40,112 nucleotides of DNA from Bacillota bacterium. GTDB lineage: Bacteria; Bacillota; Clostridia; Peptostreptococcales; Anaerovoracaceae. The DNA lies in contig JAGAHX010000057.1 of the NCBI GenBank assembly GCA_017626845.1, positions 1-40,112 on the forward strand, in the 5' to 3' direction. Shown piece after piece: positions 38,874-40,112 of this stretch. The position numbers and the translations under genes are program-made. The first letter of the stretch is position 1, and every line of letters begins with the position of its first letter. Under the pieces are notes generated by a model. That model was not told the DNA's origin. It was given only the letters and a program-made list of their open reading frames with translations, and made no database searches.

Positions 38874-40112
38874 TTATGCGCTCTGTTCGCCCAGGATCTT
38901 CTCGTTGCGCTCCTTCAGGTCGTAGTACACCTCGTCCGCCCGGAACATGTTGCTGCGGATCTCCGTAAGATCCATCGGTCCGAACTTGTAGTACGGGCAC
39001 TTATACGAAGGCGTGTACTTCGTCTTGAGCGGGAAGGAGTTGAAGGAAACGATGATGGAGTTTCCGGTGCTCTCCTGGTTGTTTAAGCGCTGCAGTTCCG
39101 ACGGATAGATGAGCGGACGCACCTGGGTCTGGGACGACAGGTTGATGTCCCCTGCCTTGCCGCCGATGGCGCTGGAGGTGCTGGTCGTACGGACCGTCAT
39201 GTTGCCGCACATCTCGGAGAACATCTTGCAGGTATCCGTATCGTTGGAACCGATGAACATCTTTACACCGCAGTTGCCGATGACGATGTCCGCGATCTCC
39301 TTGCCGTACACGTTGGTGAGCTGCACGAAGGACTGAACGACCATGGAGAACCAGATCTTTCTGGAACGGCCTACCGTTATCATCTGGCCGAACTTGTCGA
39401 TCTTGGGCATGTTGCCGAACTCGTCCATGATGTAGTAGACGTTTCTGGGAAGGGTCTGGCCCGGCAGGCTCGTGGCTACCTTGATGAGGGCCTTGTACGT
39501 GGACAGAATGAACAGGGACGCCAGGAAGTGGCGGGTATCCTTTTCATCGGGGATCTTCAGGAACAGAGCCGTAGGTTCGAACGCAAAGCGCTCCGCGTGG
39601 ATGTCGGTGGCGCTGGTGAGTCCGCACAGACCTCTGTCGTTGAAGATGCTCATCTTGTCGAAGGTGATGGACATGTAGGAACCCAGGGTAGCTTCCGGCG
39701 CTGTCATCACCTGGCGGGACAGCTGGTAGGCCTGGGACAGCTTGCTTCTGCCCTCAAAGTAGCGCTTCAGCTGCTCGTAATTGTTGTCGGAGTTTCCCAA
39801 AGCCTTGTTTATGTTAAACAGATTGAATTTTTCCTTGGTCATGCCCAGATCGGGATTTTCGGAGTCTTCCAGCATCGCCAGGGCGGTGGCCATGACGATG
39901 GAGCGGGCACCTCTTTCCCATAAGGGGTCTTTCTCGTTCTGGATGGGGATGAGACCGCCGATGAGGTCGCTCAGATCTTCGTACAGTTCGTCGTAGACCT
40001 TCTGGCGCGCCACGGAGACGTCGTCCTTGCAGTGGCCGAAGTCCAGATAGGCCTTTCCGTCCCACTCCACCCAGGGCTCGCCCTCTGCAGCCTCGCCGTT
40101 CATGCGGCGCAG
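38874..40112 (-). CDS. VirD4/TraG-type type IV coupling ATPase, N-terminus beyond the window
   Basis: The frame is open to the window edge (Leu-Arg-Arg before the first visible Met), so the start and the Walker A are outside; 412 residues are visible. Walker B is YYIMDEFGNMPKI. Nearby are ITVGRSRKIWFSMVVQSFVQL and VIGNCGVKMFIGSNDTDTCKMFSEMCG, both typical of the RecA-like core of VirD4/TraG coupling proteins, with the all-alpha insertion before them (FEGRSKLSQAYQLSRQVM). The C-terminus has YKFGPMDLTEI and DLKERNEKILGEQSA. These hexameric membrane ATPases hand DNA or protein substrates to a type IV secretion channel. Here the downstream neighbours are regulators and unknown proteins, not relaxase genes. 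Confidence 0.92.
   Translation of the reverse strand: MRRMNGEAAEGEPWVEWDGKAYLDFGHCKDDVSVARQKVYDELYEDLSDLIGGLIPIQNEKDPLWERGARSIVMATALAMLEDSENPDLGMTKEKFNLFNINKALGNSDNNYEQLKRYFEGRSKLSQAYQLSRQVMTAPEATLGSYMSITFDKMSIFNDRGLCGLTSATDIHAERFAFEPTALFLKIPDEKDTRHFLASLFILSTYKALIKVATSLPGQTLPRNVYYIMDEFGNMPKIDKFGQMITVGRSRKIWFSMVVQSFVQLTNVYGKEIADIVIGNCGVKMFIGSNDTDTCKMFSEMCGNMTVRTTSTSSAIGGKAGDINLSSQTQVRPLIYPSELQRLNNQESTGNSIIVSFNSFPLKTKYTPSYKCPYYKFGPMDLTEIRSNMFRADEVYYDLKERNEKILGEQSA

Overview
The window looks like the chromosome of an anaerobic, fairly GC-rich Bacillota, most likely a member of Clostridia. The evidence is strong AGGAGG-type ribosome sites, extended -10 promoters, a tandem-fused oxygen-sensitive acyl-CoA dehydratase activase, a Gram-positive type Orn/Lys/Arg decarboxylase, and an RsbU/RsbW/RsbV-like phosphatase, kinase and STAS set. 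No rRNA, tRNA or CRISPR was seen, and the species cannot be named from this sequence.

Left part (1-4.98 kb): a type I restriction-modification locus built to vary. hsdM and a complete hsdS run leftward. A tyrosine recombinase gene and a half-length hsdS run rightward, and the C-terminal half of another hsdS enters from the left edge. Three copies of a 17-19 bp sequence sit at the joints between target-recognition modules, two of them inverted relative to the third. This predicts DNA inversion that swaps DNA specificity. hsdR is not in the window. This island is visibly richer in A+T than what follows.

Middle part (5-27.9 kb): mostly metabolic and housekeeping genes on the minus strand. They are a PLP amino-acid decarboxylase, a GtrA-like membrane protein, an M20 amidohydrolase, a two-gene activase/dehydratase-type Fe-S system, a MerR/TipAS regulator, a GyrI-like protein with a possible LexA box, RarD, a DUF815 ATPase, the ilvBNCD branched-chain amino-acid operon, a GIY-YIG protein, a DUF3592-like membrane protein, a SulP transporter, DUF5662, a small two-helix membrane protein and DUF4298. 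A plus-strand pair (a Gly/Ser-rich membrane protein and PspA) looks like an envelope-stress module. Several junctions carry hairpins close to promoters, and two carry related large imperfect palindromes.

Right part (27.9-40.1 kb): the most unusual region, all on the minus strand. Reading in the direction of transcription, it has the C-terminal two thirds of a VirD4/TraG-type coupling ATPase, an unknown charged protein, a STAS protein, an RsbW-like kinase, a membrane SpoIIE-type phosphatase, and then five large soluble proteins with no recognised transport function. One of these carries a PI3/4-kinase-like catalytic core (DRHGGN and DND). Two share a roughly 70-residue helical repeat. My reading is a dedicated export system with its own partner-switching control and a set of candidate substrates or effectors. 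The rest of the secretion machinery would lie beyond the right edge. That interpretation is inference; the gene identities of the ATPase and the switch proteins are well supported.
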